64,000 bases of DNA from Amorphochlora amoebiformis (GCA_054601695.1 BAAHQB010000134.1:248001-312000), one strand, 5' to 3'. Shown: positions 1 through 21,487, counted from the stretch's first letter. Numbers and translations: made by a program. The notes: generated by a model not told the origin, from the sequence alone.

Positions 1-6386
<6,386 letters not shown>

Positions 6387-6940
6387 ATTCAAATTTTTAG
6401 TCCTCCAAGTCTCGTCGACTTGAAATCTAGTACAGGCTTAAGGTTAGGGTTACGGTTACTAGGGTCTAGTTAGGGTTAGGATTAGGGCTAGAGAGTTGGT
6501 TCGGGCTAGGGTTAGAGTTAGGGTTAGGGCTAGGGTTAGGGCTAAGGTCAGGGTGTCGAGTTGGGGTTAGGGTCAGGGTTAAAAACTTAGGGTTAGGTTT
6601 AGGGTTAGGGTTAGGTTTAGGGTTAGGATTAGGGTTAGGGTTAGGTTGACATTCGGTTTCTGTTTTTATGGTTGTTTGGTGTAATATTTCCTACACCTTA
6701 GGGTTAGAGTTAGGGTTAGGGTTAGGGTAAGAGTTAGGATTAGGGTTAGGGTCCTGAAAAATCCTGCTAACAGAAGTATTCCTTAGGATTGTCTGCAGTC
6801 TTGACATTGGAGATCTGCTCAGCTAGCTATGAGGTGACATGCTCCCGACTGAAATTCTAGATCGTTACTTGTAGGAGCTAGTTCTATTGCAAGTCACCAT
6901 CTAATCCACTGGAATCCAAAACGATGAATGAATGAAATCG

Positions 6941-6976
<36 letters not shown>

Positions 6977-7059
6977 AGATATTTATATCTAGATATTTAT
7001 GTATATATATATATATATATATATACTAGATATATATATATATATTACATATATATATT

Positions 7060-7098
<39 letters not shown>

Positions 7099-7561
7099 TA
7101 CAGTATTCTGGCTTACATAATGAACGGAATGAAGCCTTCATGTCATATCTAGCATATCCTAGATATCTCTGGCTTATAATTGCGCTTAGAGGTACTAGTC
7201 TCTAATACTCTTTACAGTTTACACTAGCTACTGGCTTATCCAGCCTAGCTAGTGATTAAATTACTTACATTCTGTCTAGTCTGTGCGTAGGCCAGTGTTG
7301 CCAGACTATTTCAACGTGTTTAAGTGCGCCATGATATCTAGAAGCAATTAGAGGTTGACTTACTGCTGGTACTGTATACTAGATAGTAGCTAGAGTAGAT
7401 CATGATGTCTCCAGCGTTCGAAACGCAAGGAGATTTTTTCTAGCTAGTTATATACTGCACAAGAATCTTATCAAAAAGTAAATGGTCTATTTAACATAAG
7501 AGTGATAGCGCAGGCCGTGCTAATGCTACCAAGCCTGATTCAGCCACAACCGTGGTGACAT
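6387..7561. other. Convergent intergenic region, CTAG-rich
   Basis: This is the spacer between the RPC4 stop and the PAP/fibrillin stop. It contains a telomere-like tract (6440-6752), a (TA)n block (6943-7095) and about 440 bases of apparently unique DNA dense in CTAG tetramers. I see no coding exon, tRNA or other RNA gene. Confidence 0.6.
6440..6752 (+). repeat. Degenerate TTAGGG-type tract
   Basis: Many perfect and variant GGGTTA units (GGGCTA, GGGTCA, GGATTA) in G-rich orientation. They are interrupted at about 6650-6700 by a non-repeat stretch. The tract is interstitial, because genes lie on both sides. Confidence 0.9.
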
Positions 7562-7770
7562 TTAAGGATCAGCCCGCTTCATGACGAAAACATTCCCTTT
7601 ATGATCTCTCGCTACTCGGAGGTTTTCGTCTACGTAGGTGTTGTCGATCCATGCTGGTGTGCCCTTGCCGCTAACCTGTGGAGTTGAATATACGAAAAAT
7701 ATGTGTATGTATATAAATATACACTTATACATACATACAAATAGTATATATATACATGTATAATTATGCA

Positions 7771-7820
<50 letters not shown>

Positions 7821-7858
7821 ACATTAACATGTACATATATGTATATATCATATATATA

Positions 7859-7890
<32 letters not shown>

Positions 7891-8123
7891 ATATGTACAG
7901 GACATATTTGTATAACATATATATATATATATATATAATATATATATATTTATATATATATATATATATATACATACATATATGTAATCTATGTGATCAA
8001 TATAATATATATACATATATATATAAATATGTACATATGTAGATATTATCATGTACATTATGATACATATAGATACATTTATACATATATATATATATAT
8101 ATGTACATAAATACAAATATATA

Positions 8124-8164
<41 letters not shown>

Positions 8165-8585
8165 ACATATACACATACACATACATATATAAACACTTAA
8201 ATTGTACTATAGATACTTAATCATCAGTGGTGAAGAAATACGCGCACGAACGAATAAATATGAAAACGCATGTATGTGTAAATATGTATTCTTCCCCCAG
8301 AAAAGTCCACTGGATTAGAATGTTGGGGGTGGGTGGTAAGGCTCAGTATGCTTTACCTCCAGTTCCCACTCAATCATCCTTCGAGCAGGATCAGTGGGCG
8401 GAGCAACCACCTTGATCCCTCCAACACGATAGTTCTCAAACTTGACCTGGATGAATGTGTGATGTTTAAATAATATACATGTGCATATGTGTACATGTAC
8501 GTATGTAATTGTTTTCATACATGTAATTGTGTATATGTATGTGTGTATATAATGTATGTATTTATATATGTGTATATATATGTAT

Positions 8586-8641
<56 letters not shown>

Positions 8642-8691
8642 TATATTTATATGGACATAAGATATTATATATATATATATATATACATACA

Positions 8692-8724
<33 letters not shown>

Positions 8725-8729
8725 GTATG

Positions 8730-8814
<85 letters not shown>

Positions 8815-8917
8815 GAAGTGTCCACCTCGGCTCTCGAGTTTGACTTAGGGAATAAATCGCCTGCGATATACAAAATAATTAAGTGATATTATATATATAC
8901 ACACATATATATATGTA

Positions 8918-8949
<32 letters not shown>

Positions 8950-9217
8950 TATACTATATACTATAGTATTTATATAAATTACAAATATGAGCATACATTC
9001 CTTCAAGCATAGTTTATGCATGTGGATATATACAAGTAGTATACTATCTAAATACATACAGAAAATCATAGATCTATGTATACGCTTGCTCATATAAACA
9101 TACAGACAATAGTATTATTTATGCTTCATATACATATTATATATATACATATATATGTATATTATATATATATATATATATATCGTATTTTACTATGTAC
9201 ACATAAAAGTATATATA

Positions 9218-9312
<95 letters not shown>

Positions 9313-9326
9313 ACATACATATGTAA

Positions 9327-9361
<35 letters not shown>

Positions 9362-9444
9362 ACATTCATATGTAAAATATATATATATATATATATATAA
9401 TATACCTATAATATATATAGACATATATATATATATACATATAC

Positions 9445-9477
<33 letters not shown>

Positions 9478-9738
9478 ATATATTTATATATATTTACACA
9501 TATATATACGTATCATACCGACAGACATACATTTACGCATATATGTGTTCTACCGGCTGCCGAGGTGGTCCACCTGACAAACGGAACGGGTTCGTAGGCC
9601 TGCTCGTTGAGTATTCTCAGCCCGAAGATATCAATACTCTGGTAGATCGGTCCCGAAGGACGAATCGGGTTGCCCTGATATATGTATATGCACACACACA
9701 TATATATAATATATACGTATATATAATATACACTATAG

Positions 9739-9781
<43 letters not shown>

Positions 9782-9796
9782 GTAAGTGTAAATATT

Positions 9797-9834
<38 letters not shown>

Positions 9835-9855
9835 AAAATATCAATGCTATGTACT

Positions 9856-9905
<50 letters not shown>

Positions 9906-10385
9906 GCTATCAATACCATCTAACCCAACCCTAACTAGAACAAAGATATTCACACAATAAAAATGTCAATGCTTGTATGTATACATAAATACGTCCCTAT
10001 ATTATACACACATATACATATACATATATATTACACACATACATATACACAAATATACATACACATATGTATATTGTATACATCAATACCATCCAACCCA
10101 ACCCTAACTCGAACAAAGATACACATATATACATATATATATATACACATATATATATTTGCATATGTACATATATATATATATATGTATATAATATACA
10201 CGTAATGTATTTACATAAATATGTACAATATATATCATATACATATGTATTGTATATACATATATATGTGATAACTTATTTATAAATCCTAATACCAACC
10301 CGAACCCCGATTCACCTCGCCCAGAATTCCCTTAGCAGTGGTGTACAACAGAGCCTGAATTTGTGTGAGGGAGAAGAACAGACAT

Positions 10386-10428
<43 letters not shown>

Positions 10429-10500
10429 ATGTAATGTATACGCCTTCACACATATATTACATGCGCATATGTATAATTTTATGTATTTACATAAATTTGA

Positions 10501-10547
<47 letters not shown>

Positions 10548-10899
10548 ACATATATATATATACACAAAAATACACATACATATAATAACAAACCGAAATA
10601 TAATAGAACCACCAAAAAAAATACATTACAACATGGTATTACACAACACACAACTAGTATTGAGAAGTGCGAAATCTGTACGTTAACAGATTATATAAGT
10701 AAAATATAGGTATGAATTTGTAGGTATAAATGTACCCAACGTCCGTTTAGGAGAGGGTTCTTAAGTGGGGACTTGGTGGGGTTGCCGGCCTCCATCGCCC
10801 GGATTAGCTGTTCGATCTACAAATATGTATATATATATATATATTTTTATATATGTGTGTGTGTGTGTGTGTATGTGTATGTATGTATATAAGACGTAA

Positions 10900-10937
<38 letters not shown>

Positions 10938-10941
10938 ACAT

Positions 10942-10978
<37 letters not shown>

Positions 10979-11179
10979 AATATATTGAATTCATTTTTTT
11001 TGGTATGTATGCATGTGTAAACATTCATACATATTTATATATGCAAATAAATGGATATATAGAAGTATATATAACATATATATATATATGTATATATTAT
11101 ATTATATACATATATACATGAAGTCAACACACCTTATCGCTGTCCTCTTTAGTAGCTTTGAGGCCTACATTTATATATG

Positions 11180-11210
<31 letters not shown>

Positions 11211-11260
11211 TATATAGGATAATCCTATTAGTAATCATAAATGTACATATGTGGAATGTA

Positions 11261-11301
<41 letters not shown>

Positions 11302-11361
11302 TATATATATATAATATATATTTATATATATATATAGAGAGAGAGAGAGAGAATACATATA

Positions 11362-11402
<41 letters not shown>

Positions 11403-11507
11403 ATGTAAATGCTACATATATGTATTCCATACCACGATCGACCCCAGCGATCGCAATAAGAAGTTCCGACTTGCACTGAGCCAGATTTCTAGTCTTACCT
11501 GGACATA

Positions 11508-11552
<45 letters not shown>

Positions 11553-11681
11553 GTATTTGCAAGCATAATATATTTGTACATGTACACTCCTCATATCACT
11601 CCGAATGAGTGCGAGATATAGTCACATTTTGGCGAAAGAATAAAGATTACATTTACTTTGTTGCGTTATATAGGTCTGCAT
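7562..11681 (-). CDS. PAP/fibrillin family plastid lipid-associated protein
   Basis: Exons in coding order are 11681-11657 (tentative first exon), 11498-11433, 11164-11133, 10816-10736, 10354-10316, 9674-9554, 8860-8826, 8446-8357 and 7675-7562. They give 200 residues, about one PAP/fibrillin domain. Diagnostic stretches are [43 protein letters not shown] and [19 protein letters not shown] followed by VFVMKR, which matches the family C-terminal pattern of an acidic D-LR-R segment and a K/R tail. Family members bind plastid lipids, plastoglobules or thylakoid membranes. No signal or transit peptide is visible, so either an upstream exon was missed or the protein is not imported conventionally. 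An alternative first exon is the 7-base 11594-11588. The gene lies in tandem with the next minus-strand gene, with a spacer of about 150 bases. Confidence 0.85.
9909..10121. repeat. Two-copy direct repeat in a PAP/fibrillin intron
   Basis: A 40-base segment reading CAATACCATCTAACCCAACC and continuing to AACAAAGATA at 9909-9950 recurs with few changes at 10081-10121, separated by AT-rich DNA. It includes one CCCTAAC unit. Confidence 0.7.
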
Positions 11682-11714
11682 TATGTATATTTAATATATA
11701 ATATATATATATAC

Positions 11715-11762
<48 letters not shown>

Positions 11763-11828
11763 AAACAATCACACACACCGCCAATATTCCCACACTATCT
11801 ATAATTGCATATCATACACACTCAGTCA
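11682..11828. other. Short tandem intergenic spacer
   Basis: This stretch lies between the unknown acidic gene and the start of the PAP/fibrillin gene on the same strand. It is mostly a (TA)n block (11694-11760) followed by a short C-rich stretch. No further exon is recognisable. Confidence 0.4.
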
Positions 11829-12064
11829 TCACATTAGCATACCATCCCCGAAGTTATATTGGACGACAGTGTTGAATTGATTGTTGACATTTACAGGCGA
11901 GTTCACAAGAGTGGCCGCCCCCTTGGCAAGCAAGCTAGTTAGCCAGCTAGTGCCCTTCTTAGCGATTGCAGTTTCAGTTTCGGAAACCTGGGTTGGGATG
12001 TACGTGTTTGAATTTGAATGTGTGGGTATGTGTATATGTGTGTGTATGAGTTTGTTTGTAAGTG

Positions 12065-12162
<98 letters not shown>

Positions 12163-12331
12163 TATATAAATTTTGCATGTACATAATTGCAACATTTACT
12201 CACACGTATATAAATATATATATATATATATATGGTGTGTATAAACTTCTATGTATATATTTATACATGTATGTACATATAGACTATCTATTTTCGTGTA
12301 TTAGGTATACGTAAACGTATACATGTATATG

Positions 12332-12379
<48 letters not shown>

Positions 12380-12395
12380 GTGTATATATATGTAC

Positions 12396-12429
<34 letters not shown>

Positions 12430-12445
12430 AAAATATATATATTTA

Positions 12446-12498
<53 letters not shown>

Positions 12499-12792
12499 CA
12501 AATGTATAATTTGTATATGCATCCATTGTATCATATTACATTATAATATGTGTTATGTTATATCCAGATAAATATATTTGCATATATAGTTTGCGCATAT
12601 ATACCTTCTTAACTACATCTGTTGTCATGAGGTCGTCTTCCTCCATGGATTTCTCACGGACTTCCATTGAAGGCATTAATGCCTGGTATAATGTGTACAT
12701 TATTTTTACAAATATCCACAAATAATATACTATATATATATTATACATAAATATATATATATATATGTATATAAATAAATATATATATATAC

Positions 12793-12840
<48 letters not shown>

Positions 12841-12892
12841 GTATATATGTGTATATTAATGGTCAATATAAATATATGTACATATACACATG

Positions 12893-12935
<43 letters not shown>

Positions 12936-12951
12936 CTGTGTATTGCAAATA

Positions 12952-13018
<67 letters not shown>

Positions 13019-13032
13019 AGTATTGCAAATAT

Positions 13033-13099
<67 letters not shown>

Positions 13100-13152
13100 G
13101 TTGCGTACACTCGCATGAGTGTGTAAGATAGACAGTGGATCAAATATCGTCA

Positions 13153-13200
<48 letters not shown>

Positions 13201-13638
13201 CTACATATTAAACACATATCACATATTAAAAAAAAAAGAAAGTACGTTCATCGTAGGATCTTCTGGATCCTCCGGCTCCACTTCCTTTTCGGCTACCGCA
13301 ACCTCCATATTCTGTAAATGTAGGGCTAAGTTTGCATGTATTTACAGGTTAGAGTAGGGTTAGCAAGCCCGCGATCCTGAAAATGTGTAAAAATATTTAG
13401 AAAGCAATCCAACCTCTGTTTTCATATCCTGATCCCCCTGCCAGCCCATCGCCTCATAGAAGCTATTCCCTGTTTACACATATACTTTTCTTTTTCGTCT
13501 GTATGTATATATATATATATACATATATCTATATTATTATTATTATTATTATTACATACATTTATATTTGTACTTAATATCTATGCAATATTATATATAT
13601 ATATATATATAAGCACATTAATAATGTAGATAGATACC

Positions 13639-13676
<38 letters not shown>

Positions 13677-14198
13677 TAACGAATGTATTTATTAAACATA
13701 TATTTACACACACATACAGATACTTGTATACATCCAATACACACACATGTAATCCATAAACTCATTGCGTACATACACACACACATATACATGCATACTC
13801 ATTTCTACCTTCCACTTTCTCCGAAGCTGCTTCCTCGACTATGGTGGCAGCATCGGATTGTGCTTGGGCGGACTCCGCGCCTTGGGTCGATTCACCAGTC
13901 GTGCTAGACTCAGCAGGGGTCCCGCGGAGAGGCGGAGTGTACATCTTGGGGGGTTCTGAATTGCATTGGAATTACTTAGGGTTGATTGACATAACAAAAA
14001 TATCAAAAAAAATATGGATGTGAATATGGGCGGATTGTTTATATATAAATGTAATGCGTATGATAACTATGTATACATATATGTACGATTAATAGGTAAA
14101 TTATATCATATATATTTTATATATATATATATAATATATATATATATATGTGTGTGTGTATATATGCATATATCTATATGTGGAAGTGAATACATCTT

Positions 14199-14245
<47 letters not shown>

Positions 14246-14285
14246 ATGTATAACGTATATATATTACATAATACGATACATATAA

Positions 14286-14318
<33 letters not shown>

Positions 14319-14817
14319 ATTATATATATATATATATATATAATATAAAAACATATATATATATATATTATGTATATAATATGCATCCACATACAGATGC
14401 ATATTTGTACCCTCAACATCGGCCTCTACGACTGTGGCAACTATCGGGTCATCGTCCTGATGTTCACCGTATAAATAAATATTACATTCGTACATCTATA
14501 TATAATTAGATATATATTTATAAGCATACACATACATATATACATACATATGTGCACAAGATTTACAAACTACTCCATAAGACCCATCCCCACACAAATG
14601 TCGAGACATTGAGAGAAACCTCCTCTAGAAGATTCTCGACGTCGTTCATCTCGATCTCAGCTTCCTTGACATCCGTTACGTCGACCCCCGCCTGCCATGA
14701 CAGGTCAAGACATCAAGGTTTTCAAAGGGGTATCAGGATAGGCTAGATATTCTCCCTTTGGAAATGTGATGAAAAGAGGATTAAGGAAGGGCAAACCTTA
14801 ACCCAAACCCCCAACCT

Positions 14818-14872
<55 letters not shown>

Positions 14873-14939
14873 TGTTTACTTATGGTGTGTGTATAAATAT
14901 ATTTACCTATACATATACATATACATATATATTATATAC

Positions 14940-15005
<66 letters not shown>

Positions 15006-15216
15006 CATATATATATATACATAAATGCATATATGCAGAGAAAACAAACCTTGCTCTGAAGCGGTAGGGAGGAGATTGATAGCGAGTCGTCTTTGTGGGC
15101 AGGTTTCTAGTGAATGAATTTGTGCGTATAATACACTATATGTATATATGTATGTATATATATATATTATTGGTATATATATTAATATTATATCGCTATT
15201 TATTTATTTTCATATC

Positions 15217-15285
<69 letters not shown>

Positions 15286-15407
15286 TATGTGTGTATTCTC
15301 TGCATTAGATATATATATATATATATATATATATTCTTATGTATATATATATATATATATGTGTGTGTGTATAGGTATATGTATTTATACACACACCATA
15401 AATAAAC

Positions 15408-15461
<54 letters not shown>

Positions 15462-15584
15462 TATATAATATAGGGTTGGGGGTTAAGGTAAGGTTTGCGT
15501 TAGGTTTCGGGTTAGGGTTAGGGGAAAGGATGGGGGTAATATATATATAATTATATAAAAATATATATATTCTATATATATATA

Positions 15585-15627
<43 letters not shown>

Positions 15628-15680
15628 ATATATATACTATATATATATATATGTATATATGTATATATACATACATATAT

Positions 15681-15716
<36 letters not shown>

Positions 15717-15728
15717 TTATATATAATA

Positions 15729-15764
<36 letters not shown>

Positions 15765-17352
15765 ATATGTACGTGTATATACATATATATATATATATAT
15801 ATATACATATATATTATATATAACATAATATATATATATATATATAACATAATATATATATATATATATATATAAATATTTACATATAAATCATATATAT
15901 ATATATATACTAGTATACATATGTATATATACATATAAAAATGTATGCCTTTTAGGTATGTGTTGCGCATGATCAGATAGTAGATGTTTCTCCGCACGAC
16001 GAGGTCGAAACACTTACAGATGGAGGTACGAGAGAACTAAAAGAAATGATTACCTTCGGTGCATCGGGCTTCCCCATACCCTTTAACCATGCCTTGAATG
16101 GGTCGTACTCAATCTCAGCCTTATCTGCCACTTCGTTCGAAACAGATTCTTCTGCTGGTGTCGAAACAGATTCTTCTACAGGTGTCTCTGATTCTGCTTC
16201 AGCGTTCTCGACTAATGTGGAATCCAACGCCTAGAACACGTCGGATGTCAATGTAGATATACGTGCACGTGGAAGTTGTGAGCATGCTAACCCTTCCGAC
16301 AACAAGAAAGCTCGAACTCCCAGAATTATCCAGAAAGAATGGTATTGACCTCAGGGGCGACTGTAGACGACTTGAGAGAGTTGATTCCGGGGGAAAGGCT
16401 GGGATACTTCGGGGTACGGAGCTTGTACACTCCGCCGGTGTCCGTCAAAATTGTGTCATCCCCTATCAACCGGGCTTTGGAGGTAGCAATCACCTGTAAA
16501 TACATAGGTGTTTTTGTAATTAATTTCTAGTGGGAAGGGGGGATGAAGGAAGCGCAAGCACCAAAACTGACGGAGATTACCTTTCCATCCGCGATCCCGC
16601 CCCGAAAGTAAACCTCGCCCTGGTAGCGCCCGTCTGGAAGCTTCACCCAATTTCTTAATTCGGAAGTCCTGTCCTTGACTTCCCTGACATCCGGGTGCGC
16701 GGATGCCCCTACCACCACATCCTCCTTCTCCTCAACCCGACCACCGCTTGGGCTGCACCGACGTCGCCAGGACACGCGATCTGACGATTGGAACAGGATG
16801 AGAACTATCATTGGTAATTATCATTGGTATAAAACTATTGTTAACGATAGTTTGTCCTGTTGGCGTCTACTCCCCTGATACCACACGCTTGACTTCGGTA
16901 TGGTACCCCCAATGAACAGCCCAGATATAAAAGCCCAATTTAAACAGACACACCTTTCTATTTTATGTTCTTTCAGGTAGTGGTAAGGTTCGTTGTTTTT
17001 GGATTTTACCTCTGATGCTGCGGCGGATGTTCGCGAGGCCAGAGCGAGCCTTTCGGACACCCCCCAGGGAGACTTGCGCGACCCTGTGGAGAGGCGAGGC
17101 CCGATTCGGGCGAACAGAGGCTTGGGCCTGAGAAAACTAATGTCAAAATGGGCCAGGGATACGTTTGTTCAATTCTCGAGAGGTGAGAGGCTGTGTTGGT
17201 GGGAGGCGGGGATATGCTGGCGCGTAGTTTACCAATTCGTAGTTCCCGCTGCCGCTAGACCCCCTCTCGGAAAGGAACAAGTAGCCAGAGAGGAGAACTA
17301 TGGCATAAATTGTCCTCATGGGCCATTGTTTGCACTTTTTTACACCCGACAT
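11829..17352 (-). CDS. Acidic protein of unknown function with putative bipartite plastid presequence
   Basis: Exons in coding order are 17352-17233, 17136-17010, 16780-16581, 16493-16350, 16230-16054 (or to 16018), 15106-15050, 14691-14620, 14456-14411, 13955-13809, 13469-13414, 13311-13246, 12682-12605 and 11987-11829. All phases agree, giving 482 (or 494) residues ending in TGA. Residues 1-30 have a basic start and a hydrophobic core ([14 protein letters not shown]), typical of a signal peptide. Residues 41-90 are rich in Arg, Ser and Ala and poor in acid, like a transit peptide, and begin with Phe. The next part contains [15 protein letters not shown] and [13 protein letters not shown], followed by a long Glu/Asp-rich region ([13 protein letters not shown]) and a C-terminal segment [16 protein letters not shown] do not recognise the family. 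The start is the Met directly before the hydrophobic segment; an in-frame Met lies 21 codons upstream. Confidence 0.7.
12912..13036. repeat. Tandem duplication with TG runs in an intron
   Basis: A (TG)n run followed by TATTGCAAATATTA is present twice (12912-12958 and 12999-13036), separated by (TA)n. Confidence 0.6.
15473..15530 (+). repeat. Short telomere-like tract in an intron
   Basis: Variant units GGGTTGGGGGTTAAGG and GGGTTAGGGTTAGGGG lie in an intron of the acidic unknown gene, flanked by (TA)n. Confidence 0.7.
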
Positions 17353-17777
17353 CGCCGTAATGAAGCCCTGGGACGAGAGAGGGGGGGAGAGAAGGGATTT
17401 GGACAGTGACACCACGCGCTTTTCAGGTTGGCTTCCGAACCCTGTTTATATGAGATATTAATTTCGTTATCCCCGTTATCACAATTTAGATATCTGATTG
17501 CAGATATTACAGCATGGAAAAAGCCTCCTATCCTCATATTAAAACATAGATATATGTATATTAATTTACATTATTCTATTATACTAGATAAATATAGATA
17601 TCCTAATAATATTAATTCCAATATAACCGTTCCGAAACCTTTAAGGTTAATATCTATCACTTCGTCATGCTGCGTGACAGTTGACGCTCTGCCTTGCGCG
17701 ACCCGCATCTCACCCCCCGGGGCCTTCCTGTTGATTCTTCGGGATCTACAACGGGATCTACAAGCCTCTCTGGGTTG
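17353..17777. promoter_or_regulatory. Shared 5' spacer of a divergent gene pair
   Basis: 425 bases separate the start codons of the acidic unknown gene (-) and seryl-tRNA synthetase (+). It is a non-TA-repeat island with an AT-rich centre near 17515-17640. An in-frame Met at 17694 would extend the synthetase by 28 residues. A promoter role is inferred from position only. Confidence 0.45.
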
Positions 17778-18185
17778 ATGATGGTACATATTCCGTCGAA
17801 GAAGCTTACTTTTGAAAAAATCTTGAATTATGAGTTGGTTTTGACGATGGAATCCGCAGATTCGGGCTTGCCTTCCGAGACGCTTTCTCAGTCGGTATAG
17901 TGTTGTTGGGGGTTATAGGCGGAGTTTTGGTCTTGTTTTTCTCGGCAACATATAGAAGACTTTGTTGGTTTGGTAATGATTATGTGTTTTTGTAAGGGGC
18001 ACCAGGCACCAGCAGGAGGAGGTTTCTCTGGGGATTAAGGTAGGTTACAATATTTACATATATGTGTATATATGTGCATTTATTTATAAATATATAATAT
18101 TACATCAATATTATGTCACTATAGAAATAATACGTACATACACAGATGTGTATGTTCCGTGGTATGGACAATAATGTATATATAC

Positions 18186-18253
<68 letters not shown>

Positions 18254-18254
18254 T

Positions 18255-18322
<68 letters not shown>

Positions 18323-18492
18323 CATGTTTACTTAAATGCAAATAGTATTATTATTATTATTATTATCATTATTATTATTATTAATGTATATAATATATAT
18401 ATATATATTTATATATATATCACATTTAAGTGTGTAAGTAAATGGAGAATATATCTACTGTACATTTATACTAAAATGCATATCTCATCTAA

Positions 18493-18535
<43 letters not shown>

Positions 18536-18809
18536 GTATATATGTATTTTTATAAAAATTATATATATATATATATATATACATATGTATACACATATAT
18601 ATATATATATGTATATATCATATATATCGCATATAAATATCTTACCTTAGATGAACCTAAACCTCGCCTGGATGGCTGAGAACATCGACGACGTCGCCAC
18701 TAATATAAAACTTCGCAATTCAGACGCAGATGCATACAAAGTACACTTATAAATCGACAATACAACAAATACATCACCTACATACATACATGTATACATA
18801 CATTTATAC

Positions 18810-18845
<36 letters not shown>

Positions 18846-19025
18846 CTATTCAGGTAAAACAACTATACGAAGAGGTAGTCGGCAAAAAGAAAGAGTGTGA
18901 GAGGATTCGGAGTGAGCGGAAGAGAATTGCCAAGGAGATGTCGAATAAGTCGCTCGAGCCCGACAGACGACCAGGCTTGATCGCTGCTGCGAAGGTTCAG
19001 AGTGTGATTGGTGTTTATATATATG

Positions 19026-19056
<31 letters not shown>

Positions 19057-19059
19057 GTA

Positions 19060-19096
<37 letters not shown>

Positions 19097-19201
19097 GTAC
19101 ACATATTTCCATATACTGTATATACAACACACATACATTACATATGTATACATATATATATATATATATATATGTATATAATATATATATATATATGTAT
19201 G

Positions 19202-19232
<31 letters not shown>

Positions 19233-19246
19233 ACGTGCATAATATG

Positions 19247-19287
<41 letters not shown>

Positions 19288-19560
19288 CATATATATATAT
19301 ATATATATATAATATATATACATATCGATATTTAAACAAATATATATATTTAAGAAATATATGTATATATATATATATATATATGTATTATATATATATA
19401 TATGTGTGTGTGTATATATGTGAATATAAGTATTAATATATATTTAGGGTTTAAAGCAGGACTTGGCTAAGGAGGAGGCAAGTCTAGAGGACTTACAGGA
19501 GATCCTCAATACACACGTATATATAAATATATACATATATGTATATTCACATACATATAA

Positions 19561-19593
<33 letters not shown>

Positions 19594-20322
19594 ATAAAAA
19601 TTTATATATTTATATATATATATATATATATATGCATATACTACAAATACATTTATGTATACATATATATATATATATATATACATATAAATATATACCT
19701 ATACTATGTATATATATATATATACATATATATATATGCACATATACTTATACACAATTTCAGGCAACCCGCATCCCAAATCTCACATCCCCCGAGACCC
19801 CTCCCATCGAGGTCACTATCCATGCAACCTATACCTAACCCTCACGAGCATATACCTTCCTGTTTCTCCCCCAATAACTCTCTCTCTCTCTCTCTCGCTC
19901 TACTCTCTCTCTCTCTCTCGCTCTACTCTCTCTCTCTCTCTCTCTCGCTCTACTCTCTCTCTCTCTCGCTCTACTCTCTCTCTCTCTCTCTCTCTCGCTC
20001 TACTCCCTCTCTCTCTCTCGCTCTACTCTCTCTCTCTCTCTCTCGCTCTACTCCCTCTCTCTCTCCCCTCTATATCTCCCCCTGTCTCTCGCGCGCGCTC
20101 TCTCTCTCTCCGTCTTTCTCTCTCCGTCTCTCCCTCTCTCGCTCTCTCTCCCTCTCTCCCTCTCTCTCTCTATTACCTCCTATCTCCGTGTGTTATGTGT
20201 GAGTGTATTCATTTAGACTGGTATTTCCTACTTTCTAACCCCCTCATGCATATCCCTGACCCTGTCCTCTGATCGCCTTCGAGCCCGAAAACAACCAAAA
20301 AAATCTGAACCTTTTTTTCCAA

Positions 20323-20358
<36 letters not shown>

Positions 20359-20748
20359 TCCTAACCCTAGCCCTAACTCTAACCTTAACCCTAGCCCCAA
20401 CTCTAACCTTAACCCTATCCCTAACCCTAACCTCCCTAACCCTCCTAACCTGGACCCTAACCCTAGCCCTAATCCCCAACTAAGCCTAATCTTAATCCCT
20501 TGGAAAGGAAAAGCTTATAGGGCTTATTAACGCCGTGACTGAGCGGGATGTCACGGAGGATATTGGAGACGGGGTTGGTTTCTTAACTTGACCGATTTTT
20601 TGTATTAAGTTTCAGGTTGATTCCAGATTACTCTTTCTTTTTGTTTAGTGTTTCTTTTGATATGTGTACATATGTATAAAAACATATATATAATATATAA
20701 ATATATATATATATATATATACGTATATATTACATAACTATATATGTG

Positions 20749-20793
<45 letters not shown>

Positions 20794-20913
20794 TATATAA
20801 ATATATATATATATATACATATACACACATATATGCATATATATTTTTGAATAAATCAAATGTATAGATGTACGCATGTTATATATATGTGTATACATAT
20901 ATACATATATATG

Positions 20914-20949
<36 letters not shown>

Positions 20950-21133
20950 ATATATGTATATATATGTATAAATATAAATATAAATATAAATATATACATA
21001 TATATATATGTATGTATACATACATATATATGTATATATATATATATATGTATATATATACGTGTATATGTATATATATATATATGTATATTAATGTGTA
21101 TGCATACACATTGCACATATTTGTATAGTTATG

Positions 21134-21171
<38 letters not shown>

Positions 21172-21264
21172 AACCTGTGGTAATAATATATATTTAGACA
21201 TCAGAAGACCACATGAGGATTGGACGTAAGCTTGGGATTCTAGATTTCGATAGCACTTCGAAGG

Positions 21265-21318
<54 letters not shown>

Positions 21319-21329
21319 TGCATACGTAT

Positions 21330-21400
<71 letters not shown>

Positions 21401-21487
21401 ACTTAATGATAAAAACATACATATAATTTACATATATACACATATATACACATATATGTACATATATATGAATATATATGTGTATGC

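Noticed and set aside
6440-6752. Chromosome end
   Set aside because: TTAGGG-type DNA here is degenerate, interstitial and flanked by genes on both sides, as are all similar tracts except the one cut by the window edge.
15957-16029. Plus-strand exon-like frame with AG and GT borders
   Set aside because: It lies antisense to a minus-strand gene whose phases are complete without it, and no neighbouring plus-strand exon fits.
16037-16053. 17-base intron in the acidic unknown gene (GT to AG)
   Set aside because: Reading straight through, or using the donor at 16053 with the distant acceptor at 15107, both keep the frame. Such a tiny intron is not needed.
17694-17777. 28-residue N-terminal extension of seryl-tRNA synthetase
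   Set aside because: It is in frame but has no hydrophobic or clear transit-peptide character. The downstream Met-Met was preferred, and the choice remains open without cDNA.
19706-20272. Ser-Leu-rich frame over the CT array
   Set aside because: Simple-sequence translation; it overlaps the true synthetase exon at 19764 in another frame.
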